From Ascochyta rabiei (Eukaryota > Ascomycota > Dothideomycetes > Pleosporales > Didymellaceae): DNA of 64,000 bases. The DNA is taken from assembly GCF_004011695.2 (NCBI RefSeq), contig NC_082409.1, positions 1,922,001 through 1,986,000 on the forward strand. The letters are read 5' to 3'. Below are positions 13,686-25,883 of this stretch, piece by piece. The notes beneath the pieces are model-generated. The model was not told the origin of the DNA, did no database searches, and saw only the letters and a list, made by a program, of their open reading frames with translations. Position numbers and translations under genes: made by a program. Position 1 is the first letter of the stretch, and each line of letters starts with the position of its first letter.

Positions 13686-15548
13686 ACGTACTCTACAGGT
13701 AAGTAGATTAAACAGGTAAGCGGATTACTCTGCTAAGACCACACTAAACCTCCACCTTACCACGCAATGCCTTAACAACAACATTAATCTACGCCCTTAA
13801 GAGAAGCTGCGATACAGCTTGCGCTCTAGGTAATTAAATAAGACGCGACGCTTACTATGCAACGCGCTGTAGCTATATATAACGCGCCTTACAGTATACT
13901 ACACGCTTAATACACAGAACAACCTACATAAGCTAATTATACGCCAGTTTAACAGATTATAGACTAGACTAAGGAGGACGTGATTACTAAGTACATCCTT
14001 AAGCTAGATGCATGAGGATTTACCTCTTAGCTGGCTACTATAGCTAATATAGCTAATTCTTTGCATACTAAGCGTAATATAGGCTATGTTAGCATAAACT
14101 AGCCTAACACGTTTGTTAAGCGCCGCCCTAACCTTAAAGTAAGGTTTAATCGTAAGTATAACTACAAGAGAGCCCTCTGTAAGGATCTAGAGATTATTAG
14201 GGGCTAGTTTAGGCTTATAGCGAATGTTAAAGCTAAGTATAGCATCTAGAACAATAATACGTACAACTTTAATAAGACAGGCTTTATAATAGGCTAGATA
14301 TCGACAGGAGCAGTTATTATAGGCTTAGAGCGTTAAGGACAGCTAAAGGCATTGTAGCAGGGTAATTAAGAGTGGACAACGGTTATATAGGGTATTAATG
14401 GCATAGGGTAGGCTATTCCACCCTTTATTATCTTTAAAGGCCGTAACCACCTCTCTACCTAGTATAAAGAGGACAATCTGCCCTATAACTAGGTTATTAG
14501 AGTCTCTAAGAACGGATAGACTACTAATAAGCTTAGTCTAGACTAGTTAAAGCACTTTAATGCCTATACAAAGACGCGCACCTAAGGAGTACACTAGCTA
14601 CTCCTTATTAACAGCTACAAGAACTACAACTCCCTTAACTTCTAACAATACTATAAGGAAGTAAAGATTGTTATACTATGTATACCTCTATACTTATCTT
14701 ACCTCTTACAACTACTAGATATAGGTTGTTTTGCCCCTCTAAAGAAGGTATATAGGCGCTAAGCTAAGAATCTTATACACAACTACATTACTTATATTAC
14801 TAAAACTAAGTTCCTACTATACTTTATAGACGCCTATAAGGAGACATTTACTTCTAGTAATATCTAAGAAGGCTTCTAAGGCGCTAGAATAGTCCCCCTT
14901 AACCTAGAACGGGTTATAATAGGTCTTAATGTCCGCCTACGTACCCTACCGCTACCTACTGTAGAAGATAAGCCCTAGCAGTCCTAAACCCCAAGCACTA
15001 CCCTACAATTAGGGTCGCAATTAACGCTGGTTTAAGAGAGGATTTAAAGGCATGCAAGCAGCTTACTAACTTTAATAGTTAAGGCCTTTAAAAAGCTTAC
15101 TAAAGGCGCAGCTATAGTAGCGCATAAGCTAGTATTAGCTTAAAGGGAGATTACTAGGCTTCGAGCAGTAAATAAGGCTGCTACGCGACGTAAATTGCAT
15201 AAAAGAAAGCAATTACAGTAGGAAGGAGTCCTAACAGCTAAGGAAGGCCTTTAATTAACTACTCTAACAAAGTTTAGGGTGCGTGGTAATAGTAAGAAGG
15301 TAAAGAAGCAAGTGCGCGCTAAAGGAGGGGAAGTAACCTAAAGACGCTGTATAAAGTGCTATAACGTTAGACATAACTTACGTATATATAAGAAGGCTGT
15401 AGAAGATGTTTCTAAATAATATTATATACTGCACTACTGTATACAAGGCTAAAGTGGGCTAATGCGAGCTATAATAGGGTAGAAATTTAGTGTAGTCTTA
15501 GCAGAGTAATCTGCTTACCCGTTTAATCCGCTTACCTATAGAGTACGT
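13686..15548 (+). mobile_element. Fot1/pogo-type DNA transposon, copy A
   Basis: A 1,863-bp element with about 54-bp terminal inverted repeats (starts ACGTACTCTACAGG, ends CCTATAGAGTACGT) flanked by TA target duplications (13684-13685 and 15549-15550). The empty site is in G3 at about 31362, where the TATATA run continues straight into GTAAACTTAG. Size and ends fit the Fot1/pogo branch of Tc1/mariner. This copy keeps more CA, TG and CG than copy B at 23117, so it has suffered less RIP. Confidence 0.94.
13767..15416 (+). pseudogene. Fot1/pogo transposase remnant, copy A
   Basis: This was the DDE transposase of copy A. Starting from the ATG at 13767, one frame can be followed through many TAG/TAA stops: an N-terminal HTH/CENP-B-like part, then a DDE_1 core. 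Recognisable pieces are FNKTGF near 14270, the TVIQGIN-like stretch and PPFIIFKGR near 14430, DNLPYNWVI and SKNGWTTNKL near 14475-14535, LLINSYKN near 14605 and LLDIGCFAPL near 14710. In the family the first and second of the three catalytic acids stand in NFDKTGF and LLxLDGH-type blocks; here both codons read Asn after TG-to-TA changes, while the third Asp is still GAT. The gene is therefore dead by stops and by loss of catalytic residues. Confidence 0.88.
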
Positions 15549-18500
15549 TAGTAAACTTAGTAGGTATATACAACCTAATATATACTAAAAAAAGCCTAAT
15601 TCTAGAAGTATATTATAAATATACGCACTTAGAATTAGAGAATAATACTTAGGTCCTACTAGAGTATAGAGAGTATAACCTAGTAATTAATATTATAGAA
15701 GAAGCTACTTCCCTCTACTAACTATTATACAGACTCTCTACAACAGAATTAGAGATACTAAGAAAGTATCTACTAGAATATCTATAATATAGCTAGATAC
15801 AACACTTAAGGTTGCTAGTAGAGGCACCTATTCTCTTTTTAAAGAAGAAAGATAGTAACCTATAGCTGTATGTAGACTATAGAGGTCTAAATAAGATAAT
15901 AGTTAAAAACTACTATCTATTACTACTAATTATAGAGTTACTAGAATAACTAGCGTAAGCTAAGTTCTATACTAAACTAGATATACATAAGGTATATTAC
16001 TATATCTAAATTAAGAAAGAGGATAAGTAGAGGACTGCTTTTTAAACTAGGTATAGATATTTTAATTATATAGTAATGCTGTTTAGACTTATAAATGCTT
16101 CTGCCTAATTTTAGGCTTATATAAATAAGGCACTAATAGGATTAGTTAATATAACTTATATTATATATCTAGATAATATATTAGTATACTCTAAGACAGA
16201 GGAAGACTACGTTAGATACGTTAAGAAGGTCTTAGAGAGGCTTTATAAGGTAAACTTCTATATACGCTTAGATAAGTGTAAATAGTATTATTAATATATA
16301 GAGTACCTTAGGTATATAGTCTAACCTAAAGAGGTAAGTATTAACCTAGATAGAGTTAAAATAATCTAAGAATAGCTAATCCTACGTATAGTTTATAATA
16401 TCTAAGTATTTATAGGCTTTATAAACTACTATTAGAGGTTTATTATAGGGTTTTCTAAATTAGCCTTGCTATTAACCTAATTAACCTAGAAAGGGCTAAA
16501 TTTAGCTAAATCTAGTTAAGTAATAAGGAAGGAGGAGAGTTAGCCTCTTAAGTTAAGTAAAGAATCCCTATAAGCTTTCTAGAATATAGAGGATTTATTT
16601 ATTAATATACCTATCTTAGTTTATTTTATAATTAGGAGACAGACTAGGATAGAAGTAGATACCTCTAGAGGCGTTATCTTAGGAATCCTTAGTTAACTAG
16701 TCCCTAGAGAGGGAAAGCCGGCCTAATAGAGGCCTGTAGACTTCTATTTAAAGAAGATACTCTAAGTAGAGTATAACTATAATACTTAAAACTAGGAACT
16801 TCTTATAATTATCTAGAGCCTATAGTATTAGCAAAGGTACTTAGACAGTACCTTCTTTAAGATCATAACAGATTACTAATACCTAAAGTAGTTTATAGAG
16901 ACAATGGTTCTTAGCTATTAGTAAGTAAGGGTATACTTGGTATTATCTAAGTTTAACTTTATAATTACTTATTACTTAGAGTCTATAAACCCTATAGATA
17001 GACCCTTATAGTATTCTAATTATATAAGAAAGGTATAAGACCCCTTATAAAAGTATAAAAAGGCTTTTATATAACTAATTTAGAAGATCCTAACTAGAAG
17101 GAACTCTAATACTCCCCTAGTAGTAGCTATAACTATTTATTTATCTATAAAAGAAAGAAATAATATAAGAGATGTTAAAAGATAAGAGTTAGGAGAGAAT
17201 AGTTATATAGAGCTAACAACAGACTTAGACAATATAGATAAACTCTCTAGCACTAAAAAAGAGTTAAGTAACGTTTAAATAGGATAAAATAACCTAGAAA
17301 AAGATAATATAGCTAAGGAGAGGTATATCTTACTTATAAGGCTAAAAGATAAAGTGTAAGTTATTAAAGAACGTTATAATAATCTAATATTAGGACACTT
17401 TAGAGCATAAAGGACCTTAGAGAAGATTTAGCGCAGATATACCTAGAAGAGTATTAATAGGGATATATCTAACTACTACTATAACTGCTTAGTATATAGG
17501 AGATTAACTACTACCTAATATAAACTATATAGGTTATTACAACCTTTATAAGTACTAAGCTAATTATAGAAGAACGTAATAATAGATTTTATTAAGAGCA
17601 TTACCCTCTAGTAAGGTGGCTAGGCTAGTGTATAACTCTATACTAGTAGTAGTATATAAATTAACTAAAATATTATATTATATACTAGCTAGAGCTAATT
17701 AGAATAGAAAAGATCTAGTATATACCTAGATTAGAGAAATTATCTGCTTATACAGCGCGCCAGTACAAATTATCTTAGATTAGAGGCTGCTAATAAACTT
17801 AAAGACGTAGGAAACCTTTAACTACTATTTAAACTTAAGATAAGTCTTAACATTAGCCTATTATCCCTAGACAGATAGCTAAACAGAAAGGTAAAATTAG
17901 ACTCTTAAATAGTACTTATATTGCTATTATACTCTAAAATAAGATAATTAGGCCCTAAAGATTTTAATTACAGAATTTATATATAATAATAGTATTTACG
18001 TATCTATAAGCGTAACACCTTTCTAAGCCTATTATAGTATAGATCTAAGGAGTATAGATTAGCCTACTTTAGTATTAAAAGGTAGAGAATCTCCCCTTAT
18101 AAAGGAATTAGCTGCTAGAGTTATTACCTTATAGGCTACCTGTAAAGTAAACATAGAAAAGTTAAATAAGTATTAAAAGAAACACTGAGATAAGAAACAA
18201 CTACTAGCACCCTTTAAAGTAGGCAATAAAGTACTAGTCTCTAGTAAGAATATTAGAACAGTACGCCTAAAAAAGAAGCTAGACTAGAAATACCTAGGAC
18301 CTAGGACTATTATAGCCTAGATTAGTCCTAGTGTATATAGAGTAGACCTACTAGAAATAAAAGAGATCTATCTAGTATTCTATGTATTACTACTAGACCT
18401 ATATATACTAAGAAGTTAACTTCTAATTATATAGAAATAAATATAAGAACCTATAGTTAAAGAGAAAGAGAAGGTATAGAATGTAGAGAAGGTCCTTAAT

Positions 18501-20181
18501 AGAAGGTAACTAGATAACAGATAGTAGGAATACCTTATTAAGTAGGATAGATTCCCTAAATTAGAAATTTCTTAGGAAATTAGCATAAATCTTTCTAAAG
18601 AAGTACTAAAATAATACTAGAAAACTATAAAGTAACTGCTTAGACTGCGTAATAAGACGTTAAGGTTAAAGTCTAAAAAAGAGGGGGACTAAAAAGGCTA
18701 AATACCTTTACCTAATTATAATTTTTCCCTATAGAGGTTTTTTAATTAATAAGTATTTAATAGTTTACGCTAAGGGAAAATATAACTCTACCTTACCCTA
18801 AGAAATATAGACTAGCTAAAGTAGATATCTTTTAGCCTATTATAGCTATTTCTAATATAAGAAGATAAAGAAAGTTATATACTATGTTATATAGTAATAA
18901 TTATAAGTAAATATAGAAGAATTAGTATAGAAGAACACCTTTCTAGTATTATTTAGACTATCTAAGAGTGTAATACACCTAATTGCTATATTAGCCTAAA
19001 ACTATCTACTAACTACAAACTTAGGTATTATTAATCTAAACCTTCTATTATAAGAAATATCTATTAACTATAACTACTACTATAGGTATAGGTAGTAGCC
19101 TTATAACTACTATAAGGCTTCTTAGTAGTAGTAGCAGCAGTAGCAGCATTAGCAGCGGCCTGTTTAGCAGCTTCCTGCTCCTTACGCTCCTCCTAGAGCT
19201 AACCTAGGGTCTTACTAGTACCTCTAATCTAGTACTTTAACTAAAAGAAGTTAGATATTGTTAAAATAGGTTAAAACGTGCTATAATACCTTCTTATAGA
19301 GGGTAATAGGCGCGTCTAGATTAGACTTACTACTACTCTCCTCTAACAACTTCTTTTACTTTATCTTAGCCTTAATAGCACTAGCCTTAGATTAATCTTA
19401 CTTCTTAATATAGATACTAGATAAGGTTAACTTACGTACGTAAGTGTTACTATTATAGAGTATAATCAGCTCTTTCTATAGTAAGTAGTTCCTATAAAGG
19501 TTAGATTATTATATAATAAGTTAAAACATATTAGAACATACTCTTAAATTATACCTAGTAATAAGCTAGCCTAGTTAATAATAGACTTGCCTATTATAGT
19601 CTTCTTATTAATAGATATAGGCGTAGTAGTAGTAGATGTTATAGAGGTAGTCTTAACTCTAGTAGTATTAATAATAGCAGTATAAGTAGTAGTAACTAGG
19701 TAATAACTAGAGTAAAGGCGCGCTATATTGCTAGAAAGCCTTAAATAGCTGTTAGCGTACTTATTAGGGCCCTAAATATGTTAAAAGATGCTAAAACAAG
19801 CTAAAAGGAGATAAAACACGTACTAATAGGTAATTCTTATTACTATTATAACACTCTCTATAGTAGTAGGCCTAGGTATCTCTATAACGTAGGCTACCCT
19901 ATAAAGCTAGGTTAGTAGAGAAATAATAGTCCCTATATACATTACTATGAGTAATATAGTAGAAGTAGAGTATATAGCACTACTTAAAAGTTCTACTATT
20001 CTTAGTAATTTTAATCTTATAGTAAGTAGGTATTAACATAACAGCTATAGTAAATAGTAGTTATTAAAAGTTAGTAATAGTTAGTAGTAGGTAGTAGTAG
20101 TTAGAAATAGTTTAAAAAGGTTACTAAGGTGTCTTATGCGGTACTATCTACTAAAACGTGTTAGAACGTGCTAGAAAGACC

Positions 20182-21041
20182 TATAGTAGTAAAAGGGTAG
20201 AGGTTAGGTAGGGGTAGAGTACATTACGTAATATACCTCTACCCTACTCTACCTCTACCTACGCTAATTCTATACTAAGAGAGTAGAGGTAGAGTAGGGT
20301 CTATATAGGGTATAGGTAGGGGTAGAGTAGAGTCTATATAGGGTAGAGGTAGAAGTAGAGTAGAGTCTATATAGGGTAGAGGTAGAGGTAGAGTAGAGTC
20401 TACATAGGGTATAGGTAGGGGTTAGGTAGGGGTTAGGTAGGGGTTAGGTAGGGTAGGTGTTAGCGTCTAACTCTTTACCTAAAGCAGTTATTGCAAAACT
20501 TTGTACTACGAAAATGTAGAGCGATATAAGCGCTTTCAAATAGTCCATATACTGTGAGATTCCGATTAGAACTAGTAGAGCTAGAGTAGTTGTTACGTAG
20601 GCCTACGTAGTAATAACCTAGGATTTACACAATAACTACTGTAACTCTACTAGTTTTAATTAGAATCTTACGGTATATAGACCGTATAAAAGCGCTTGTT
20701 TTGCTCTATATTTTTGTAGTATAAAGTTTTGCAATAATTGCTTTAGTTAAAGAGTTACACGCTAACACCTACGGGCCCTACTTAGGCCTACCTCTTCCCT
20801 TTAGACTCTACCCTAAACCCTACTCTACTCTACCTCTACTTCTAGTCCGTACAGACTATACCCTACCCCTACTCTACGCTAGAGGTACCTCTACTCTACC
20901 CCTACCTAATATCTATATAGACTCTACTCTACCCCTACCCTATATAGACCCTACCCTTACTCTACCTCTACCTCTAGTCTGTGCAGACCGTACCTAACCC
21001 CTACCTAACCCTAGGGTACCCTCTACCCTTTTGCTAGCGTA
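20182..21041. mobile_element. Foldback element with G-rich arms
   Basis: An 860-bp insertion in the 3' region of G2, absent at the same place in G0 (about 25478) and G3 (about 35990). The two halves are near-complete inverted copies of each other. The outer arms (20198-20460 and 20765-21030) are tandem G-rich repeats of the GTAGAGGTAGAGTAGAG and TTAGGTAGGGG type. The inner arms of about 138 bp (20461-20598 and 20625-20760) are unique sequence, and a 16-bp palindrome (TACGTAGGCCTACGTA) marks the centre. The flanks are the 8-bp direct repeat GAAAGACC (20174-20181 and 21042-21049). An 8-bp duplication suggests mobilisation by a hAT-type transposase. There is no coding capacity. Confidence 0.82.
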
Positions 21042-21447
21042 GAAAGACCTAGAAAATCCCTTAGCTATCCTTACAAAAGTGCTAGACAGAATAGGTTAGT
21101 ACTTACTATAATAAAGTAGAATATAGTAGTAACTAATAAAACTAGAGGTATAGATAGCTTATATACTGCTAGCTACCTAGTTAAAGCTTTAGCCTACGTA
21201 GGCAGCTACCTAGATTCTAGCGGTAAAGTAAGAGGTAAGAGAGAATTTCTATTTAACTTTTACTAGGTAAAGGTAGAATTAGTATTAAGCCCTATCTAGC
21301 CTTATAAGGGGTGTAAAACGCCTAAAACTAGTTAGAATTAGCTATAACAGGATAGATAGAGTAAACACGTCTAAAGCTAGGCTAAAACAATACAGTATTA
21401 CGAATTATACCATTATTTAAGCTAAATAATCTAGAGAAGGAAGGCAT

Positions 21448-21649
21448 TATTAGGCGCTAGGCCTAGAGGTACCTCTACTAGTCTTAGCAAGCTACTATAG
21501 GGCTAGCTAGCCTAGACTATATAAAGGTGTCTAAGGTTATTACTAATACTCTAGTAATTAGTCTTATTACTATATACTACGTACCTTAATACACCTACTA
21601 TCCTCTCTAACCCTATTCTTTCTTATAATCGCTTTGTATACTCTTTACA
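21448..21649 (+). repeat. 3' LTR of Gypsy G2 (202 bp)
   Basis: Starts TATTAGGCGC and ends CTCTTTACA, followed by the target duplication GCTAG. The purine tract AGAGAAGGAAGG is upstream. Confidence 0.92.
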
Positions 21650-22315
21650 GCTAGAGTATAGCCTAGAAATTATTCTATTAATTCTAGACTAGAACGTTAT
21701 TATCTAAAATCTGCTACTCTAAAGGCTGGGGCACGGCCTAGGAATTATCCTGTTAATTCTAGACTAGGACGTTATTATTAGTCTCTTAATACTTCTTAGC
21801 ACCTCTTCTACTACATCTAGTAGATCTGTTAGATCCTAAGGCATGCTATATGCTAGCTAATTAGCACCTACTAGGTAACACCTAGTAGTATCTAATTAGC
21901 TAGAAGGAACTACCTCTATCTATCTAGCTATCTGTAGGTTATACCTTAGCACTACCTCTATCTATCTAGCTATTTATAGATTACACCTTAGTACTATCTC
22001 TCTACCTCTATCTATTATTAGTAGCTATCTATAGGTTACACCTTAGCACTATCTCTCTACCTCTATCTATCTAGCTATCTGTAGATTACGCCTTAGCACT
22101 ATCTCTCTACCTGTTGCTAGTAGCTATCTAAGGGTTAGTCCTCTTGCATTACACACTGCTCTTAACACCTCTTAGCATTTCTTCTAGTACGCTGCTAATA
22201 GCTATTAGTATTAGAATTAGTACTAGTATTAGTATTTATATTTTTAGAATTAGGATTAGTATTAGTAGTAGCTATTATAGCATAATAGGACTATACTATT
22301 AAGGTAGAGAAGGTT
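21650..22315. repeat. Tandem-repeat interior of element D
   Basis: The right-hand interior of D after removal of G2. At 21650-21780 it has units built on CTACTCTAAAGGCT and GACTAGAACGTTATTATC, which also occur left of G2 at 11528-11617. At 21905-22140 it has about five units built on CTATCTGTAGGTTACACC and CTCTATCTATCTAG. No coding potential is seen. Confidence 0.7.
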
Positions 22316-22541
22316 TATACTAGTGCACAGAGTAACTACCTTAGTAATACTAGTAAACAGGGGGGATACCCTTAGTAATCCCTTAGATGCTAGGTATAAG
22401 AGGGGTATTTATCTATCTAATAGACCTTACTACCTTACTACTATTAACCTATGTATCTATTCTCCTCTCTCTCTCTCTCTCTCTCTTTCTCTTTTCTAAT
22501 GTGCCTACTAAACGAGATGCTTTAATACCTATACTAGAACA
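22316..22541 (+). repeat. 3' LTR of element D
   Basis: The partner of 11248-11473, with a longer CT microsatellite (about 22463-22495). It is followed by the G0 sequence CTATAAGGC. Confidence 0.83.
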
Positions 22542-23116
22542 CTATAAGGCTTCTTAGTAGTAGTAGTAGTAGTAGTAGTAGTAGCGTTGGCAGTAGCCTG
22601 CTTAGCAGCGTCCTACTCCTTCTACTCCTTCTAGAGTTAACTAAGGGTCTTTCTAGTACCTGTAATCTAGTACTTTAACTATAAAAGAAGTTAGATATTA
22701 TTAAAATAGGTTAAAACGTGCTATAATACCTTTTTACAGGGGGTAATAGGCACATCTAGATTAGACTTACTACTACTCTCCTCTAATATCTTCTTTTGCT
22801 TTATCTTAGCCTTAATAGCACTAGCCTTAGATTAATCTTACTTCTTAATATAGATACTAGATAAGGTTAACTTATATACGTAAGTATTGCTATTATAGAG
22901 TATAAGTAGCTCTTCTTATAGTAAATAGTTCCTCTAAAGGTTAGATTATACTATAATAAGCTAAAAAGAGACAGAACGTACTCTTAAATTATACCTAGTA
23001 ATAAGCTAGCCTAGTTAATAATAGACTTACCTATTGTAGTCTTCTTATTAATAGATATAGGCGTAGTAGCAGTAAGTACTATAGAGGTAGTCTTAACGTA
23101 AGCTATATTAATAATA

Positions 23117-24978
23117 ATGTATTTAATAGGTAAGTTAGCTAAATAGGTAAGTCGGCTACTCTACTAAGACTATACTAACATTCTACCTTATAACGTAATA
23201 ACTTAATAATAATATAAACCTACGCCCTTAAAAGAGGCTGTAATACAGCTTATACTCTAGGTACTTAAATAAGACATAAACCTTACTATATAACACGCTG
23301 TAGCTATATATAACACGCCTTATAGTATACTAGGTAATTAATATATAGAATAACCTATATAAGCTAATTATACGCTAAGTTAATAGAATATAGATTAGAC
23401 TAAGGAGGATGTAATTACTAAGTATATTCTTAAGCTAGATGTATAAGAATTTACCTCTTAGCTAGCTACTATAGCTAATATAGCTAATTCTTTACGTACT
23501 AAGCATAATATAGGCTATATTAGCATAAACTAGCCTAATATATTTGTTAAGCGCTGCTCTAACCTTAAAGTAAAGTTTAATTATAAGTATAACTATAAGA
23601 GAGCTCTCTATAAGGATCTAGAGATTATATAAGGCTAATTTAGGCTTATAGTAAATATTAAAGCTAAGTATAGTATCTAGAATAATAATACGTATAACTT
23701 TAATAAGACAGGCTTTATAATAGGCTAGATATCTACAGAAGTAGTTATTATAGGTTTAGAGCGTTAAGAACGGCTAAAGGTAGTGTAGTAGAGTAATTAA
23801 GAGTAGATAACGGTTATATAGGGCATTAATAGTATAGAGTAGGCTATTCTACTCTTTATTATCTTTAAAGGCTGTAACTACCTCTCTGCCTAGTATAAAG
23901 AGGACAACCTGCCCTATAACTAGGTTATTAGAGTCTCTAAGAACGGATAGACTACTAATAAGCTTAGTCTAGACTAGTTAAAGCACTTTAATGCCTATAT
24001 AAAGACGCGCACCTAAAAGGTATACTAGCTACTTCTTATTAATAGCTATAAGAGCTATAACTCCCTTAAATTCTAATAATACTATAAGGAAGTAAAGATT
24101 ATTACACTATATATACCTCTATACTTATCTTACCTCTTATAACTACTAGATATAGGTTGTTTTGCCCTCTAAAGAAGGTATATAGGCGCTAAGCTAAGAA
24201 TCTTATACGTAACTACATTACTTATATTACTAAAACTAAGTTCCTACTATACTTTATAGACGCCTATAAGAAGACATTTACTTCTAGTAAGATCTAAGAA
24301 GGCTTCTAAGGCGCTAGAATAGTCCCCTTTAACCTAGAACAGGTTATAATAGGTCTTAATATCCGCCTACGTACCCTACCGCTACCTACTGTAGAAGATA
24401 AGCCCTAGTAGTCCTAAACCCTAAGTACTACTCTGTAATTAGGGTTGTAATTAACGCTAGTTTAAGAGAGGATTTAAAGGCATGCAAGTAGCTTACTAAC
24501 TTTAATAGTTAAGGCCTTTAAAAAGCTTACTAAAGGCGCAGCTATAGTAGCGTATAAGCTAGTATTAGCTTAAAGAGAGATTACTAGGCTTTAAGCAGTA
24601 AATAAGGCTGCTATGCGACGTAAATCGTATAAAAGAAAGCAGTTACAGCAGAAGAGAGTCCTAACAGCTAAGGAAGGCCTTTAATTAACTACTCTAACTA
24701 AGTTTAGGGCGCGTAGTAATAGTAAGAAGGTAAGGAAGTAAGTACGTGTTAAAGAAGGTAAGGTAACCTAAAGACGCTGTAAAAAGTGCTACAACGTAGG
24801 GTATAACTTACGTACATATAAAAAGCCTAAAGAAGGTGTTACTAAATAATATTATATACTATACTACTATAAACAATGCTAATATAAGCTAATATAAGCT
24901 ATAGTAGGGTAGAATATTAGTATAGTCTTAGTAGAGTAGCTAACTTACCTATATAGCTAACTTATCTATTAAATACGT
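23117..24978 (+). mobile_element. Fot1/pogo-type DNA transposon, copy B
   Basis: A 1,862-bp copy of the same family as 13686-15548, inserted in the 3' region of G0 with TA target duplications (23115-23116 and 24979-24980). The ends are ATGTATTTAATAGG and CCTATTAAATACGT. It contains the same transposase region but with more CA-to-TA and TG-to-TA changes than copy A, so it has passed more RIP rounds. The transposase is a pseudogene along its whole length, about 23200-24850. Confidence 0.93.
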
Positions 24979-25883
24979 TAGTAGTATAAGTAGTAGTAAC
25001 TAAGTAGTAACTAGAGTAAAGGCGCGCTATATTGCTAGAAAGCCTTAAATTACTATTAGCGTACTTATTAGGGCCCTAAATATATTAACAGATGCTAAAA
25101 CAAGCTAAAAGGAGATACAACACGTACTAATAGGTAATTCTTATTACTATTATAACACTCTCTATAGTAGTAGGCCTAGGCGTTACTATAACGTAGGCTA
25201 CCCTATAAAGCTAGGTTAGTAGAGAAACATTAGTCTCTATAGACATTACTATTAGTAATATAGTAGAGATAGAGTATATAGCACTACTTAGCAGTTCTAC
25301 TATTCTTAGTAATATTAATCTTATAGTAAGTAGGCATTAACATAATAGCTATAGCAAATAGTAGTTAGTAATAGTTAGTAATAGTTAGTAGTAGGTAGTA
25401 GTGGTTAGAAATAGTCTAAAAAGGTTACTAGGACGTCTTATGTAGTGCTATCTGCTAAAACGTATTAGAACGTGCTAGAAAGACCTAGAAAATCCCTTAG
25501 CTATTCTTATAAAAGTGCTAGACAGAATAGGTTAGTACTTACTAAAATAAAGTAGGATATAGTAGTAACTAATAAAACTAGGGGTATAGATAGCTTATAT
25601 ACTGCTAGCTACCTAGTTAGAGCTTTAGCCTACGCAGACAGCTGCCTAGACCCTAGAGGTAAAGTAAGAGGTAAGAGAGGATTTCTGTTTAACTTTTACT
25701 AGGTAAAGGTAGAATTAGTATTAAGCTCTATCTAGCCTTATAAGGCGTCTAAAACGCCTAAACCTAGTTAGAATTAGCTATAACAGGACAGACAGAGTAA
25801 ATACGTCTAAAGCTAGGCTAAATTAATACAGTATTACTAATTATACTATTATTTAAGCTAAATAATCTAGAAAAGGGAGGTAT

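Larger units (their letters stand above)
11940..18600 (+). pseudogene. G2 gag-pol remnant, split by Fot1/pogo
   Basis: The gag-pol region of the 202-bp-LTR Gypsy family, interrupted at 13686-15548 by a DNA transposon that landed in a TATATA tract between gag/protease and RT. RT is recognisable at about 15830-15910 (VDYRGLN-like block) and at about 16165-16190 (YLDN-ILVYS, with the second catalytic Asp codon changed to AAT). RNase H lies near 16640-16700 and integrase at about 17390-18300. A block near 18360-18395 resembles the conserved end of integrase (IYLVFYVLLLDL, usually HPVFHVSLL). Dozens of TAG/TAA codons in every frame show it is dead. Confidence 0.8.
11618..21649 (+). mobile_element. 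Complete Gypsy copy G2 with TSD
   Basis: G2 is a full-length Ty3/Gypsy copy bounded by 202-bp LTRs (11618-11819 and 21448-21649) and the perfect 5-bp target duplication GCTAG (11613-11617 and 21650-21654). It is 10,032 bp long, but two younger insertions account for the excess: a Fot1/pogo element (13686-15548) and a foldback element (20182-21041). Without these and their target duplications it is about 7.3 kb, matching G3. It lies inside element D. The 5' LTR keeps its terminal TG; the 3' LTR has TA, so RIP has hit the two LTRs differently. Confidence 0.93.
11248..22541 (+). mobile_element. Short non-autonomous LTR element D
   Basis: D has two ~226-bp LTRs (11248-11473 and 22316-22541) and an interior of only about 815 bp once the nested G2 is removed (11474-11617 plus 21650-22315). 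It contains no trace of gag or pol, so it looks like a TRIM-type non-autonomous element. It is inserted in the 3' region of G0; the empty site is seen in G2 at about 19099 and in G3 at about 34917. The flanking duplication is CTAT or ACTAT (11243-11247 and 22541-22545; one base is ambiguous between LTR end and duplication). The interior consists of tandem repeats: about 75-bp units around G2 and about 45-60-bp units at 21905-22140. A purine tract (AAGGTAGAGAAGG) precedes the 3' LTR. Confidence 0.8.

Noticed and set aside
20340..20460. TTAGGTAGGGG repeats as an internal telomere
   Set aside because: The G-rich repeats are mirrored in inverted form at 20765-21030 and lie inside a mobile element with flanking duplication; the unit also differs from TTAGGG.
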